Shown here: positions 22,028-34,992 of the stretch, piece by piece | How positions within the stretch are numbered: the first letter of the stretch is position 1 | Layout of the letters: each line of letters begins with the position of its first letter | NCBI GenBank assembly: GCA_948470475.1 | Contig: OX419336.1 | Span: forward strand, 38,014,600 to 38,078,599 | Direction of reading: 5' to 3' | DNA from: Galaxea fascicularis | Taxonomy: Eukaryota; Cnidaria; Anthozoa; Scleractinia; Euphylliidae | Length of the DNA stretch: 64,000 nucleotides | Position numbers and translations under genes: made by a program | The notes under the pieces: generated by a model | The model's input: only the letters and a program-made list of their open reading frames with translations | Database searches by the model: none | Told to the model about the DNA's origin: nothing

Positions 22028-25000
22028 TATAGTCCATGGGCCAAGTGGCTTTTAGCAAGTAATTCTGTATATTCCATATAAAATAAAGCGGGCGTAAATA
22101 ATCCATTATACAAGCTGTCTTGGCATGGAGGGAGCTGATGGGATTCCGCTTCACCTTTCTTTGCACAGAAGACTGCATATCTGCATTGATTCACGTCGGA
22201 GATACCCTTCTTTGCGCCATAGATATCCCAGACAAATGCCTCTAACTGCATCAGAAGATCTTCAGACATCAACCAGTTTTCGCCACGTTGCTGGAACGTG
22301 CGTTGGTATTCCTTTTTACTCAGTAACTTCTTTAGGGGCTTTACTTTGCCAATCTCTGCAAAGGCACTCACTGCATCACAGCCCGTGAATGCGTGCAAAC
22401 CAGGCAGTGCCTTGTACGCATCCTGGCCAATAACGTGGGCTATTTTTTCAATGTCTACATACCGTGCGTTGATTTGAGAAACACAACGCTGATAAATCGC
22501 TACATCAATGGAAAATGAAAATGCAAGACACAGGATTCTGACGTCTGTGTTTTCTGAGGATACAATGATTGACCTATATCGTTGCTGCATGTTGCACATG
22601 TAGGGGAAGTCGGGTATCAGCCTCCTCTTGTTCGGATCTTAGCTCTTCTTCTTCCTCTACTCTCTCGGCAGTGATCTTATAGCATCGGTTTCCACATGTT
22701 ACATGCAGTTCCTTGTCTTTCAGTCTCTCGCGACTCCGTGGTTTCTGCCAGTGTTCCACAATATATCTGATAAGACTTGTTTTGTTGTCGCCATTGCGTT
22801 AAAAGTTGCTTGACCTTCTGGCCAGCCGCAAGGTTCTTAAAAGTTATTGCATCACTTTCACCTCTAAGTTCTCTTTCTGCTCATTTCATGGAAATGCCTC
22901 TGTACACGTCAAATATCACATCCACTCTATTGCTACCTTCTCCCTCGCACAACACTCTAGATAAAGTCTTGTCCACGATCTCACCAAATGTGAGATAATC
23001 TACCTTCAGCTTTTGGACCAGAACCATTCCATCATTAGGTAAGCTGAAGGTCTTGGTACTTCTTCTGTTGGCTGTATCAATTTCTCTAATTCTTTTCCAA
23101 GTTGCACCTTATTGGTCTTGCGGGGAAAGCCAGGTTAGGGAAGCAGGAAGAGGGCCTAATGGGTGCTTTAAAACATCTTGTATCTGTAGATTGATCATCC
23201 GAGCAAAAAAATTTCGATCAGCGCGCAGAACAGTTTCCGTGTCTTTGTTATTTGCCACCTTCTTGGTTTTCGATAAAGCACTGAAGGTTTTCAACTTTTG
23301 TTTCTTCAACTTGTCATAGAACTTTACCGTTGGGGGCTGTGATTCGAGACGGGTCGTCTTGAAATCAGCGTAGGCTGCCTCTCCAACTTGATAGGCGCTC
23401 GGAAGGTCCTCTGCTATAACAGTAGTGGCAACAGCTCCTGTTGAGATGCTGGACAGTTGCATATGACCTGCGAACGGATCTGTCCAGTTCTTGATTACAT
23501 CAACCATTGCGGATCAGCGTGGCCGTGCTTGCCACTGGCATGAACCGTTTCGCGCAAATTGCACAGGAACAAAGTTCGCAACTCTGCCGTAAAGTGATAC
23601 CTTTGTACGGCTCCAGGTTTCAAACTAAAGTTCTTGGTACCCCCAGGTGTTTGGGTATCTTTATTGACAGTTTCGTCAAGGGTTTGCTCAACGGGAATTC
23701 CTCCAAATGTATTGTCTTTACTCAACTGAACCGAAAATCCACCATTTCTCGTGAGCTTGTGCACCGCGGGGTGCTCATCTGGTAGCCTAGTCATATTGCT
23801 ATAATAAGCTGACATGTAGCGTGCGTAGTTGATAGCATTGTACGAAAAGCACCATGGGAGCATCTGGTAGACACAGGAGAGATGTAGTTCCCATTTGCCT
23901 ACTCTTGAAGCACGGATCGTGTGAACTAGTAACTCTATCATGTCTATATAGGACATCCAGAATGCTGAAAGGGGGCCATTGGTATTCGGGAGATGAACAG
24001 TGTATTCAGCAAAAAGTTCAGAGAAACGTTGGAATACTCGGCTGTTTTAAACCTTATCGTGTCTTTCTTTAGACAGTTCATCAGCTAGAGTACCAATCTC
24101 ATCAAGACACGTTTGTTCTTTACGACTGTCCTCTGGATACGACTCGTCAAGCCACTGATAAAATCCTTCAAATACCACCCTCATAAATGCCTCGTAAGCC
24201 AATTTGTGCACACGAACACCCCTCTTATAGTTTCGGCCTTCGAGCTAGAACTGCAGACACGGAGCCCTCAGCCACCACTCTACCTTCAATGAATAAGTCC
24301 TTTAGCCCGGCATCCTGGAACCTCTTACCGATAAGTGAGATCAATGCACAGATGGTATGAAAAGTTCTGAGTCGTAGAACTGTGGGCTTGAATTTCTGAA
24401 ACTCCTGGCACTTCACCTCAAACGCCTTGGCGTAGATGGCCTGATCGAAAACACATACCATGCTTGTGAGATGAAGGGAGCGCATGATAGCTAGTGATCG
24501 GTTGAGGGCCTCATTGACAGGGGACATATCAGTGGCTGGCGCATTAATGGTCGGCAAATAGCCTACATTATTGTCAACGATGGTATCTTTGTCGAGAACC
24601 ATGATGTTAAACCCAGTCCAGCTGCTTGTCTTTTGTTTGTACGCTGAATAATGCAAACGAGCAAGCACGAACAGAAGGTTCTTCTTTCTGAACTCTTTAA
24701 GAATGCTTTCGCCATCAACCTCCTTCACTTTCCTTGGTGGGGGGCCCAACTCGCTTGGCAACGTTATAAATGGGGAAGGGTTCCTCTGGGGTAGAAAATC
24801 TGTTTTGCATAATCCACATATTTTTGAAATAAAAGTTGGAATTTTGTGAAAAGTTTAATAAATACGCGTTAAAAGATACGTGTTTTACATATCACGCATA
24901 TTTTGCAAAAGGATAAATAGATACGTGCCTGGCTTCATAGAGTCAGCAGAGAAGGCAACCAGAATTGTAAGTAGTTTTACTAATTTTCGTGTACTTTTCG

Positions 25001-25976
25001 CAATTCCTGCAGTTAGTCGCATCTGTAAAATATTGTAACGTACTTTTTTCCCCTTGTAGTTTGACAACGTAAAATACAAAGCTTTACTGTAATTAAACTC
25101 AGAGTCCGGTTAAAAAATCTGCTTGGTCGACGTCTCTTCCGAAAGGATAAACATATATCCATGCCAGAATCTTTTCTTTGTCTTGTCCACTTTGGAAACG
25201 ACTATTTCTTGATGAGGGCCGTAACTAACAAGCTGAATGAAAGAAAAGTCGTGATTAGTGTAGGAGTCTCACTGTTTTCCTGGCCGGGGGCCACTCTTGA
25301 TTAGCGCAGTGTTGCTTTACAGACTGTCTAATCTGACTAGCTACATATTTTAAATTTTCCCCATTGTGTGAACGAGAGGAACTTAAAACGTTTACTTCAT
25401 TTTGTAGGCGGTGGCTTGATAGGGCCGGCTGATCCCGCGTAAGGGTATATGGGTAGAGGATAACTTAGTTTGTTAGATTCATTTTGAATCATGTGTAAGG
25501 AGTCTCCAAATTCAACACTGAGTTTCCTTTGTAAGTTAGTTATTGTTGATGGCTTGATTTCTGTCACTTCAGACTCCAACATCCACCCTCTAAGTATATC
25601 ATTCAATTGTACAAGCTCTATTATATTATTGTTCTGAAATAAGTCATTCCTTATGTAATCGCATAATCTAGAATATGCATTGCGTTCGGCTTCTGCATAA
25701 CTATCGCGGAATTCTTCAGCATCTGTTGTATTCACAGATTTGCTGTTTGCCCTTGTATAGTTCTTGTAGCAGGAATGGTGCCAGTGAGCTTCAGCTGCAA
25801 CCAGCTCTCGACTGACCGACTAGGGCCAGGATTCTCGTGTCATGTTTTATTTCTGCAGCTCTTCTCACTGCGTCATCGGCTCTGAGTTGTCTGGCTTGTT
25901 TTAAGCCGTCCCTTGATTTGGAACCTTTGGTATACTTCTCTTTCTGTTCATAAAAAATGCACCGTTTCTCGTACAC
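22028..25976 (-). pseudogene. Decayed copy of a repetitive cnidarian protein family (GLHAFTGCD type)
   Basis: Minus-strand fragments in several frames line up in N-to-C order as one protein. 25791-25976 has CIFYEQKEKYTKG; then, after a frame change, 25397-25790 is a helical region. 24225-24761 includes TWTGFN-like SWTGFN and NAPATDMSPVNEAL; this continues in another frame at about 24060-24235. 23495-23956 and 23109-23507 overlap by a frameshift. 22574-22759 has EEADTRL; 22027-22599 has VSSENTDVRIL and LPGLHAFTGCD. There is also an in-frame TGA near 22887. The EADTR and DTDV-like acidic motifs are reminiscent of PIN/FEN-type nucleases, which is inference. The family occurs in many copies in marine invertebrates and is probably carried by a mobile element. 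At least four frame breaks make this copy non-functional. Confidence 0.7.
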
Positions 25977-25979
25977 TCG

Positions 25980-28520
25980 GGAGCTGGGAGTACTTGGCTT
26001 TCCTTAAATAAATTGATGGTTAAGTTTGATAATTTTATTACTGAGAACTTTACTTTCCATAGCCAGAGAACACAAACAAGATATAAAGATAACTAAAACT
26101 ATAACTATAACTAAAATTCTGCAATTCTGAAACTTTACTTTTCATACACAACCACTCTTTGATTTTCTGATTCATTCATTCATTCATTCATTCATTCATT
26201 CATTCATTCATCCATTCATTTATTTATTTTGTTTTTACATTCTGCGAACATGCATCCTATCTTGTTTTGTAGATGATCTCTCTGGATGACTGTTCTCCAC
26301 CTCCTTCTTCTTTCTTTCATTGTTACTCTTTTCAATTCGATCTAAGTCGTGTGGCATGTTTGTGTGTAAACGTGCTTCGACAGTTGCGATGGTAAAACAC
26401 TGCATTCGGGATTTGGTCATCGGCCACCTGTACAAAAGAATGCCTTCGTGGTCTCGGATTTCACCAGCTTTCTGTAACGTTCAGCCCATGAGTCAAGAGA
26501 ATTTGGACTGATTAAATTTGTGTTGTCATCAGTACAACGTATTATACAATAAGGTTCAGTTCTTTGTCTTTCACAAGGTATGCATTAATCCATATTTTTC
26601 ACATCTTTGAGGACTGTAAGAAAGCCAAAACAAGATGGCTTCCGTTGTAACATTTGCGCCCAATCTTTTAGCAAGAGCAATGCCACGGGGTTATCATACC
26701 GTTGATAAATCTCTTGATTTACAAGGCTTACATTTAGAATAACACTAATTATTATAGCTTTTAGTGCTTTTTATAGTAAAAGTGCTATGAATTGTATTTT
26801 TGAATCACGTATAAAAAAAAAAGAAAAAAAACAAGGAAAAATAGACAGAAAATTAGATTTTTTTTGCCGCAGCCCGAAGTAGCATCACTGTCACGTGACT
26901 ATTTATCATTAAGAGTGGCAAAATACCTTACGGGCATTGTATTTTTTCTATGTCCGCTTTATTTTATATAGAATGTACAGAATTACTTGCTAAAAGCCAC
27001 ATTTTAGTAGATTATCGATTTATGCTAATTAAGCAAAATTCAAGGTCACGTGACACAATTAAGCTTCTCTGACAACATTTCCATCATATATTTTTGAAAT
27101 CTACACATAAGTTTTAATTTGATATATGGTGGCCTTCGTCCCCCCGAGTGGTAATGAAAAGTGGCTTGGCCCATTTGAGATCAACATCGTTTCCGGGAAG
27201 AAGCCGAGAAGGATCAGGCAGAAGCTTCCCAGAGAGGTCATTCAATCCCTCCCCTCACCCTTTTAGTTTTTTCACTTGTTTTTCTGCTCCATGATCTCAC
27301 GCACGTTCCTCTGTCCAAACCACCTGGTTACATAAGGTAACAAATAGTATTAACTTTAAAATTTGAACAGATTGAGATTTTGGCGGAAATGAGAGCGGGA
27401 TGTAGGGATTAACAGGGAAAAATTGACGAGACGACGGGATCACTGACTACATGGACAGTGGCTGTACTGGAAATGAACTGTACCTTGCGGAAAACTTGGC
27501 TAAATTCTAGTCAGGGCTTTCGTGATATCTTTGATCCCCTAATTAAGCCGAAACTTAACGTAACAGTTGAGTTAGTTAGCTCCCAGTCTTTTTTCATCTC
27601 CTCGCCTACAACTTATGCAAGTGTAATTAACAATCGCAGTTACGTCAGACCAGAAAGTTGTTGCAGTTGCAGAAAAGTTGTTGTGCAGTTGCAACATACG
27701 ATGGGAGATCTATCCCGAGAACTGATAATAGCTGAAATAAACCATCCACGACTGCGGTCAAGGTACTAGTCTTACTCCAAATATTTTCAGTTGTTGCTCC
27801 TTACTGGGGACCTTGAGTGCTCTTTTCATTTGCATAGAGTATCACCTAAAGTATCAAGGATACCCGCTTTTGAGTGTGTGTAGGCGGAGCTAACTCTAAC
27901 AACGTACGGGGGAACGCGTGCAAACCACCGCGCGTGCCGGGTGGAATATGTGACTCTTTCAGCGACGTTTTCTACAAAATCAATGCATTAAACTTGGAGA
28001 AGCAAAAAAATTTTGTAAAAAATGCTTCACAATTCGGATATAACTCGGTATCTAACGGATATTTGATTGCGCTCGCCAAACCTTAACATTACGTGACTGT
28101 TATATAATTACGTGCACAATTTTTCACGCTTACCGGAACCGGAAATATCGAATTCATACACGTTTTATGAAGCGAAAGAAAACAAGGATTGTGTATGAGC
28201 GTTGTTTGGCTACTGCACGAGTGTCAAAAAAAAAGAGTTATCTGGATGTATTTCCCCTGTCTATTATTAATAAGTTGGGTCGATTCAGACAAATGTTCTT
28301 CGTGGAATAAGCTTGGGTTCGCTGTCCGTATCTCTCAAATATTCACGTGTAAGCTTGTGTGGACGTTATATAAGTTCCGCACGTGCCGAATGCATATCTA
28401 TTTCGAGACATCCTCGTTGCTAGATTTTTTAGCATTACCATTTTCACCTTTGCTTCGCCGTATCTTGGTGGTGATAACTGAACGACTGTTGGGAATCGAA
28501 AGGTTCACGGATGGTTTAAT
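25980..28520. other. Intergenic stretch with a TTCA microsatellite
   Basis: No supportable gene. It holds a (ATTC)n microsatellite at about 26170-26230 and lies between the decayed element and the bHLH-Orange gene, so its right end probably includes the promoter and 5' UTR of that gene. Confidence 0.5.
26170..26230. repeat. (ATTC)n microsatellite
   Basis: About twelve tandem copies of the tetranucleotide, with an imperfect CCATTCATTTATTT end. Confidence 0.85.
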
Positions 28521-31500
28521 ATGGCAGCGTCCACTGAAATCGTCGAGGGTAGAATGCCCGTTAACTTAAGCTTCTTTCACGAGCGCTCTATTAGTCCTGT
28601 TAGTTCGATTTCTTCAGCTTCAACAAAATACAGAGGACAAAAGGTAACTGAAAATCCTCGTTCTTTGTTTTGAAATATTCGTTAATGTGATAAAAGCTCC
28701 TGGTATTTCCTCGTAATGTACCGTACAGACGGACTACAGCTCGTGCCTAGCTGCGTTGTAAGTTTTAAGACCTGTAAATTTAAGCGTAAGTCTGCAGCTT
28801 ATTTTTCTTTGCGTTCAAGATGAAATATTTTGGTTGTGTGATTGCTTCGGTTAAGCTTACATAAGACCTTATCTCAACAAGAAATTTCAGTTCGATAATG
28901 GCCGGCCTCTTGGAAAATCTCTTCATTTTACTCTTTATTAAACTAAACTTGTCGTTAGAGCTTGTTTTATGAGATCGTGGAGACTGATATAAGCCTAAAG
29001 TTCAAGAACATATTGAGAATATTCTCTTTCTCATCAATAGTTGGGTCTGTTTGTATTGCACCAAAAATGCTTGAATTCATGCACCCTCAATCAATACTAC
29101 TTGCAAACATTTTACTAGCAGCTGGAAATCTAGTGAAAATACAATATAAGCTTACCATATTCTACAGCTACTTATTGAAATACTTAGGCTTAACTAAGTT
29201 CAAATACCTTTAATAAAAGTGCATTTGCAGGGCTCTACTTTTTATGATAAAATTAATAATCAGAAGTGTTCGACGTACACATAAGCTTAAAGTAACAGTG
29301 CCACGGACGGTCATCTTTTGATAAACTTAATTTAATTGGGGACTTTTAGTAAAGTAAGTGTAAATGTATCATGTGTATGTATCTGGCCCATAAGAAAATA
29401 ATCACTTGGCTGCACTGGTTGGTCATGCATACAGCACATGCTATTTTGAAATTTCAAAACGTGCTGCATCAAGATGAAAATATGACACCCTTGGAAACTG
29501 TCAATAAATTGACTTGATTAATTGACTTGATTGCAAACTCATTAACATACCCCCACACTAGGTTGATAGATAACTTGAGGTGTTAATTAATTTTCCCATT
29601 TGAGTAAAGATCTTCATGATAATCCCTTTGAATCCCTGCTGTCATAAACTGTTATTTGATGGTTGAGACTTCAGTCAACTTTATTTTGATTGTTGTAACA
29701 GTGACACTGTTATTTCAGTGGTGTAGTTCATCTGTGGTGTTGTTATATTCAGTGGCTCAGGCAAGGTGATCCTATGGCTCAGGGGGAGGGTGGAGGGGGC
29801 ACTCCTTGGAATTCTTGGTAGGGGTGTACTGCCCCTTTCTCCAAATCCTGACCTCATTTCAGACCAAAATATGTTATTTTCCACACCCATTCTCAGAGCT
29901 GGCCTCTAAGATCCATACCCATTTTTGACCTGACGATATAGTTACAACTGTTCCTACTAGCTTTGTTGTAGCGTAATTAAGTTTTTATTAATGCTGATGC
30001 CAAGAATAAAAATTCATCTCAAATGATTTTATCTTGGTAACCTCTCTTTTTCTATTATTCATTGGGAGTTAAAAGGAAATGCATTTATGCGCTCTTATTG
30101 TTCCCTCGAATACGATACTGATTTTAGACCGAAATGGTCAAAATCCATACCTTTTTCCAGATCAAATATCCCATATCCTTTGTGGCGGCACATAATCATA
30201 TAGCGTATGTAAGGGAGTACCCCCCTCCGGGCCCATAGTTATATTTTTATCCACTTTCACTCGACTTTCATTATTCAGTTATTTTGATGCACTCTGACAG
30301 TGACTTTGATGTGTTATCAGGTATTGTTATACCGGTACTCTGTATCTACTTAACCTTGTTAATATATGGAATGTCCTAAGGTCATCCTGTCAGACATACA
30401 GGTGATAGCACATAATCATAGCTGTACAACTGTGATATAATTTAGAAATAGCAATATTTGAAGTACAGTATTTGTAGTATGCTTATTTTCCCCTAAATTG
30501 GCTTAAAATGATGTCAATGTTCTCTAGGTGGAGTACTCTCATAAGCTCACTGAGAAAAGGAGAAGGGACCGCATGAATATAAGTATGTCTGAAATAGCAC
30601 AGCTCTTGCCAAGTTCATCAGAGTCAAAACAGGTAAGAGGATAAGCTGTTTTAGCTGTTCTGTAAAACATCTTCAGTTACACATCTGTATAGATACTGCA
30701 TGTGTGTACAAGTAGTATTGTATACCTGGCAACTTTTTCCGAGTCAAATACGTCTCCTAGTGACTGGAATTTTTAGAAATGTTCCAGCAACTTCTGAAGT
30801 CATCCGGAATTCCAATTCAGGTGTGAGAAATTGTCCTTAATGTGTGAGAATGACGAGTGTGGTCCACAGGTGTGAGATTCATGCATATACTGTAAATTTC
30901 GAAAAGTAAGCCCCTTTGTGTATAAGCCCCTCCAAATATAAATCCCCCAAACTTGAAACACGAAAACCCCTCTGTTAAATAGCCCCTGCGAATATAAGCT
31001 CCTGGGGGCTTATACTTGGAAATTGCCCTCAAATGTAAAAGTAAACAAAGCAAAAATGTTACCGGTACAGGTACAAAACTTTATTTATATACCAAAGAAT
31101 TACTACCTACACCAATGTCAGTAATGTTCACAGTTATTGATGTTTCCAAAGTTCATGCTTCACTCTATTGCTTGGATGGTTTAAGCCAGCCCATAGATTC
31201 CAAACTGTTGGCAATAAGTCTGGACTGTAAATGTTAAGATTCCATTTTTTTGTGTGAACAGTTATTGTTGATAATGATTATTAATGATGGTAATGGTGGA
31301 ATATGCCTGTGAGAATGCCTAGTTGCCAAGCAACTGGCATATCAGTTATTGTCTAATTGTTACCTTACCTTTGAACTGTGTCTTGTGCTTTCAATAAAGT
31401 AATTTGCGGTTGTGTTTTAAAGTTTGCTTGGCTGAGTTTTTAAAAGATCTATGTCCAGGTCATGTAAAAACTTTGTGCAAATTACTGACATAAATTTCCT

Positions 31501-34500
31501 TCCAAGTATAAGCCTAGCCAATTTTGGAACGCAAATTTCCCTCCATATATAAACCCCTCCAAAAATAAGCCCCTTAATTAGAAAGGGCCTTTAAAAAATA
31601 TAAGCCCCGGGCCGGGGCTTATTTTCGGAATTTTACGGTATAATGCATGAGAGTTGGTAGGTAAAGTGTTGATCAGTGTCTGTTCTTTAAGTCTGGGAAG
31701 CTCTTTCTGGGTCATTTTGGTGTGTATATATATTAAATGGTATCCAGCCAAGTAAAATCAAGGATTAATTGCATGTGTATGGTAAAAATTTGGCAGAATG
31801 TGTAGCTCTAGAAAATATAACATCCATACCTTCTTCACAAAGTGCATTTACAGTGTTGTTCCTTGTTCACACTGGGATGACTAATACTTGACTTCGTATT
31901 GCCTCTACATGATTCATGGTGTTAGAAGAAGTGAGTCTTCTTTCTCTTCATCGTCTACTGTATGGTCTTTGATTGAGAAAATTACGCGTGCGCTGCCCAT
32001 TCCAGTCTACCGAGAGACCAATTTCATCCTGAAATGAGTGATTGTTGTTCGTTTACATGATACTGTTACGAGATTTCACCCTGGTACAGCAACCGGGGTG
32101 AACTCATGCCGGTATGACTCATTCTGGCACTACATTTTCAGGTGGTATCACGCAAATTAATACAGAACCATAAGAGGGAGCCGGAGTGAACCCCGTCACT
32201 TTGGGACGTAATTCACCCTGGTATCATGTAAACACCCCCTAGCTTGACCCAATATTCACGGTGTGGTCCCAGAAATATATATACCCCCCTCCCCCTCCCC
32301 TCCAGAAATTCCAATTAAGCCCCATATTTAATAATAATAATAATGATAATAATAATAATAAAAGGACAATAAGGCAACTTCAGTTTGTGTAAGTTTATAT
32401 AGCATTATTTTTTTATCCTTCCACATGCCAAGCTGGAGAAGGCTGAGATCTTGGAGAAAACAATCATTTACATCAAGAAGCTTCAAGAAATCACTGGAAA
32501 GCAGGAATTAAATCTAGACAGCAAAAATGACAATCCACAGCTTCCCGGTAAGTCACCAAGGTATTGCCAGCACTAGAGGGACCGATGTAAAAGGTTGGAA
32601 AATTGTAAATGAATGAACATGCAGGCAATGAGTATATTCAACAATAATAATAATTATCATTGTTGATTATACTCATTGCCTGACAATTTGTTCCCATTGA
32701 CTAAGGAGTTACTTTAATTTGTCTTTTGAGTGTTACCATTACAGTAAATGTCCATGTGTAATTAGTATGTAAGCATAAGTGGAGGGATGAAGATCCAGGC
32801 ATATGAATAATAATAATGATAATAAAACTTTATTCAAGTGTCTTATCTTCTAGCTAGCCTGTTACAAATTTACCATTCAGGGCCACTATTCCTAATCTAC
32901 AACAACCTTTAAAATTTACAATGATAAAATCCTCTATCTGCAATATTACAATATATAATTAAATACTATATTTATATGAATTGCCCTATACCACATTAAA
33001 GTTTGCGCCTTCTAATAAAAAAACATGTACATGTGAGATGTCATTAATAACTTGCAGGCAATCTAGTGTTGTATGATAAAACATAGCAAACGAAAAAAAG
33101 TATCCATCTCTGATATGTATCAAAAAAAGAAAAAGAATAAAATCATATATTTCTTAAATTCCTAATTTGGGCTGGCTCTAATGTTTTCAGTCGGTAAATC
33201 TGAGTCATTTGGATCTTGAGCCTCTCAAGCACACAACAACAACAACAACAACAATAATAATGATAATAATAATAATAGTAATAATAATAATAATAATAAT
33301 CTGTTATTGAAAGTGTGTCTGCTAGGCTCTGCAAGAATACCCAGGAAACTTAAATATGGGACTGGATGGTTGATGTTAAAAGTGAAATGGTGAAGGGTTA
33401 CCCAACAGTCTGTGAACCTCAGGTCTCGGGTAGAGGCCAGATGCCCATGTGGACTTTCAGCTGACAGAGAGTGCTGCTATAAATTGATGACGATGATGAT
33501 GATGATGATGATGATAATTGTTATGGTAACACTTTACTTAACAAGGGTAACATCAATTACTGATAACTGAGTAGTTCACATTATGGCCCTCCAAAGCATC
33601 CATGCATCCATGCATGTTAAGCTGGCTAATATTGTATCTGTATGCATAAACATCATGTCAGTTCCTTTTGTCCTTGAACTGGTAACTGATCAAAACAGGT
33701 TTTGAATTATGAAAGACAAAGCAGGGACACTTCTACAGAACTGAGTTGATCATACATGTATTAATGGTTGAAATTTGTAACTTAATTCTGTATTACAATT
33801 GGTTGTAGAAAATCAGGAAGTTACAACCACAGATGGGCAAGTGTCCAACAGTCAGCAGTCTGAAGTTACGTCAAACTATAAGAGTGGGTTTAAGGACTGT
33901 ATAAAAGAAGTATTTCACTGCCTCACCAATGTGGAAGCTATGGATCTTCAACAGCCTTGCTTTCAGCGACTCATGGGGCATTTGCAGGGTGAACTGCAAT
34001 TTATGTCTGGAAATGCTGAAAAGAGCAACACAAATCATAGCAACGACCTTGGCAATAAGCAGAGCAAATCTCTGAATGCGTTATCTAATGGAGGCACAGA
34101 TAACATTTCATCATCAAATTCTCTTCATCCCTGGCAATGTAAAAGATCTTATGAAAAGATAAATAATACAGCTATCCAACAGGGGAATTCCCACAGTGAG
34201 AACTGTCCATCAAAGCGACCGCATATGGATGATTCTGGTGACATCAATGGAGGCAGTGCCCTCTGCACTTCAGGAAGTGAGAACAATTTGAGCAGTTTGC
34301 ATCCATGGGGAAGTGACAACAAGTTAAGCAGCTTATGTCTCCAGGAAAGTGAAAGCAACTCAAGCAGTCCTCCTGTTCAAAGAAGTAATAATACCAAGGA
34401 GAAGCCAAAGTTTATTGTGGGAATGGGGAATGTGTGGTCTGCAAATGGGTTGTCCTTTTCTCGCACAGAAAGTTGTGGTGCAGAGAATGAAAAAGAAGCT

Positions 34501-34992
34501 CCCTGTCATGGTAACAGCTTTGAGCGTTCAAATTTAGGTGGCAGTAAATGTGGAAATGAGGATGCTAGTGGAAACCACAAGTGGCTTAACAGTGGTCCTG
34601 AAGTGCCAGTTGTTGCCACGCCGATCTCACCAAGGACCCCTTACTTACCCAATCCATACACTGCATCAACGTATGCCCTGCACCCATCTGGCACTCACTA
34701 CATCCCTGTGGTTCTCCATTTGAACACTCCTCTGCCTGTAGTGCCTCCATTTCCTGAAGTGAATGCACGATTAAATTCATCTCTCAATGGATATATGGCT
34801 GCAATGAACAGTGTGAGAATGGCTGGTCTTCAGTATCCATATTTTCCTTGCATGATGCCTTTTGTTTCGGGAAGTTTGACGGGGATGAATGGAATACGCA
34901 ATCCTGCTTGTAAACAAGAGCCTGAAACTCAGAAATACGAGTCTAAACCAAAGGATGTTCACTCGTCCACCAATTGTGATGAAAGCATGTGA
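28521..34992 (+). CDS. bHLH-Orange transcription factor, clockwork orange/HELT-like
   Basis: Four exons, 28521-28643, 30528-30632, 32433-32547 and 33809-34992, assemble into 508 residues with GT-AG introns (phases 0, 0, 1). The bHLH domain spans exons 2-3, about residues 44-97: a basic region HKLTEKRRRDRMN, helix 1 ending in LLP, and helix 2 LEKAEILEKTIIYIKKLQ. The last exon opens with an Orange domain near residues 140-180 (YKSGFKDCIKEVFHCL). The long C-terminal part is Ser/Asn-rich with repeated LHPW-type segments. The basic region lacks the Pro of Hes and the Gly of Hey proteins; EKRRRDRMN resembles Drosophila clockwork orange, with HELT and BHLHE40/41 as alternatives. It should be a nuclear DNA-binding repressor of E-box genes, possibly circadian. 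No C-terminal WRPW was seen. The start ATG has A at -3. Introns 1 and 2 carry several mobile-element remnants. Confidence 0.85.
29780..30240. repeat. Dispersed repeat in intron 1 of the bHLH-Orange gene
   Basis: The block opens with a G-rich edge (GGGGGAGGGTGGAGGGGGCACTCC) and closes with an AAGGGAGTACCCCCCTCC edge. Inside, phrases meaning 'GACC-AAA-T' recur in both orientations. The edge resembles that of the larger block at 50419-51572, so both probably belong to one mobile-element family. Confidence 0.4.
30722..30880 (-). repeat. Reverse-oriented relative of the 36451-36912 element
   Basis: Read on the minus strand, this block shares the phrases CACACCTGAATT, ATTCCGGATGACTTC and TTGCCAGGTAT with the element at 36451-36912. 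It lies in intron 2 of the bHLH-Orange gene and appears truncated. Confidence 0.5.
30890..31638. mobile_element. MITE with TA target duplication, intron 2 of the bHLH-Orange gene
   Basis: The left end reads CTGTAAATTTCGAAAAGTAA and the right end, reverse complemented, reads CCGTAAAATTCCGAAAATAA, both followed by GCCCC. TA dinucleotides flank both ends (30888-30889 and 31639-31640). No transposase is present. The termini and the TA duplication fit a non-autonomous Tc1/mariner-type element. Confidence 0.75.
32048..32234. mobile_element. Short inverted-repeat element, intron 2 of the bHLH-Orange gene
   Basis: The ends GTTTACATGATAC and GTATCATGTAAAC are perfect inverted repeats of 13 bases, and CACCCTGGTA recurs just inside both ends. 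It is non-coding and looks like a MITE. The target duplication is not clear. Confidence 0.6.
33234..33302. repeat. (AAC)n(AAT)n microsatellite
   Basis: Trinucleotide tracts in intron 3 of the bHLH-Orange gene. A second AAT tract lies at about 32326-32360, and a GAT tract at about 33488-33515. Confidence 0.8.
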
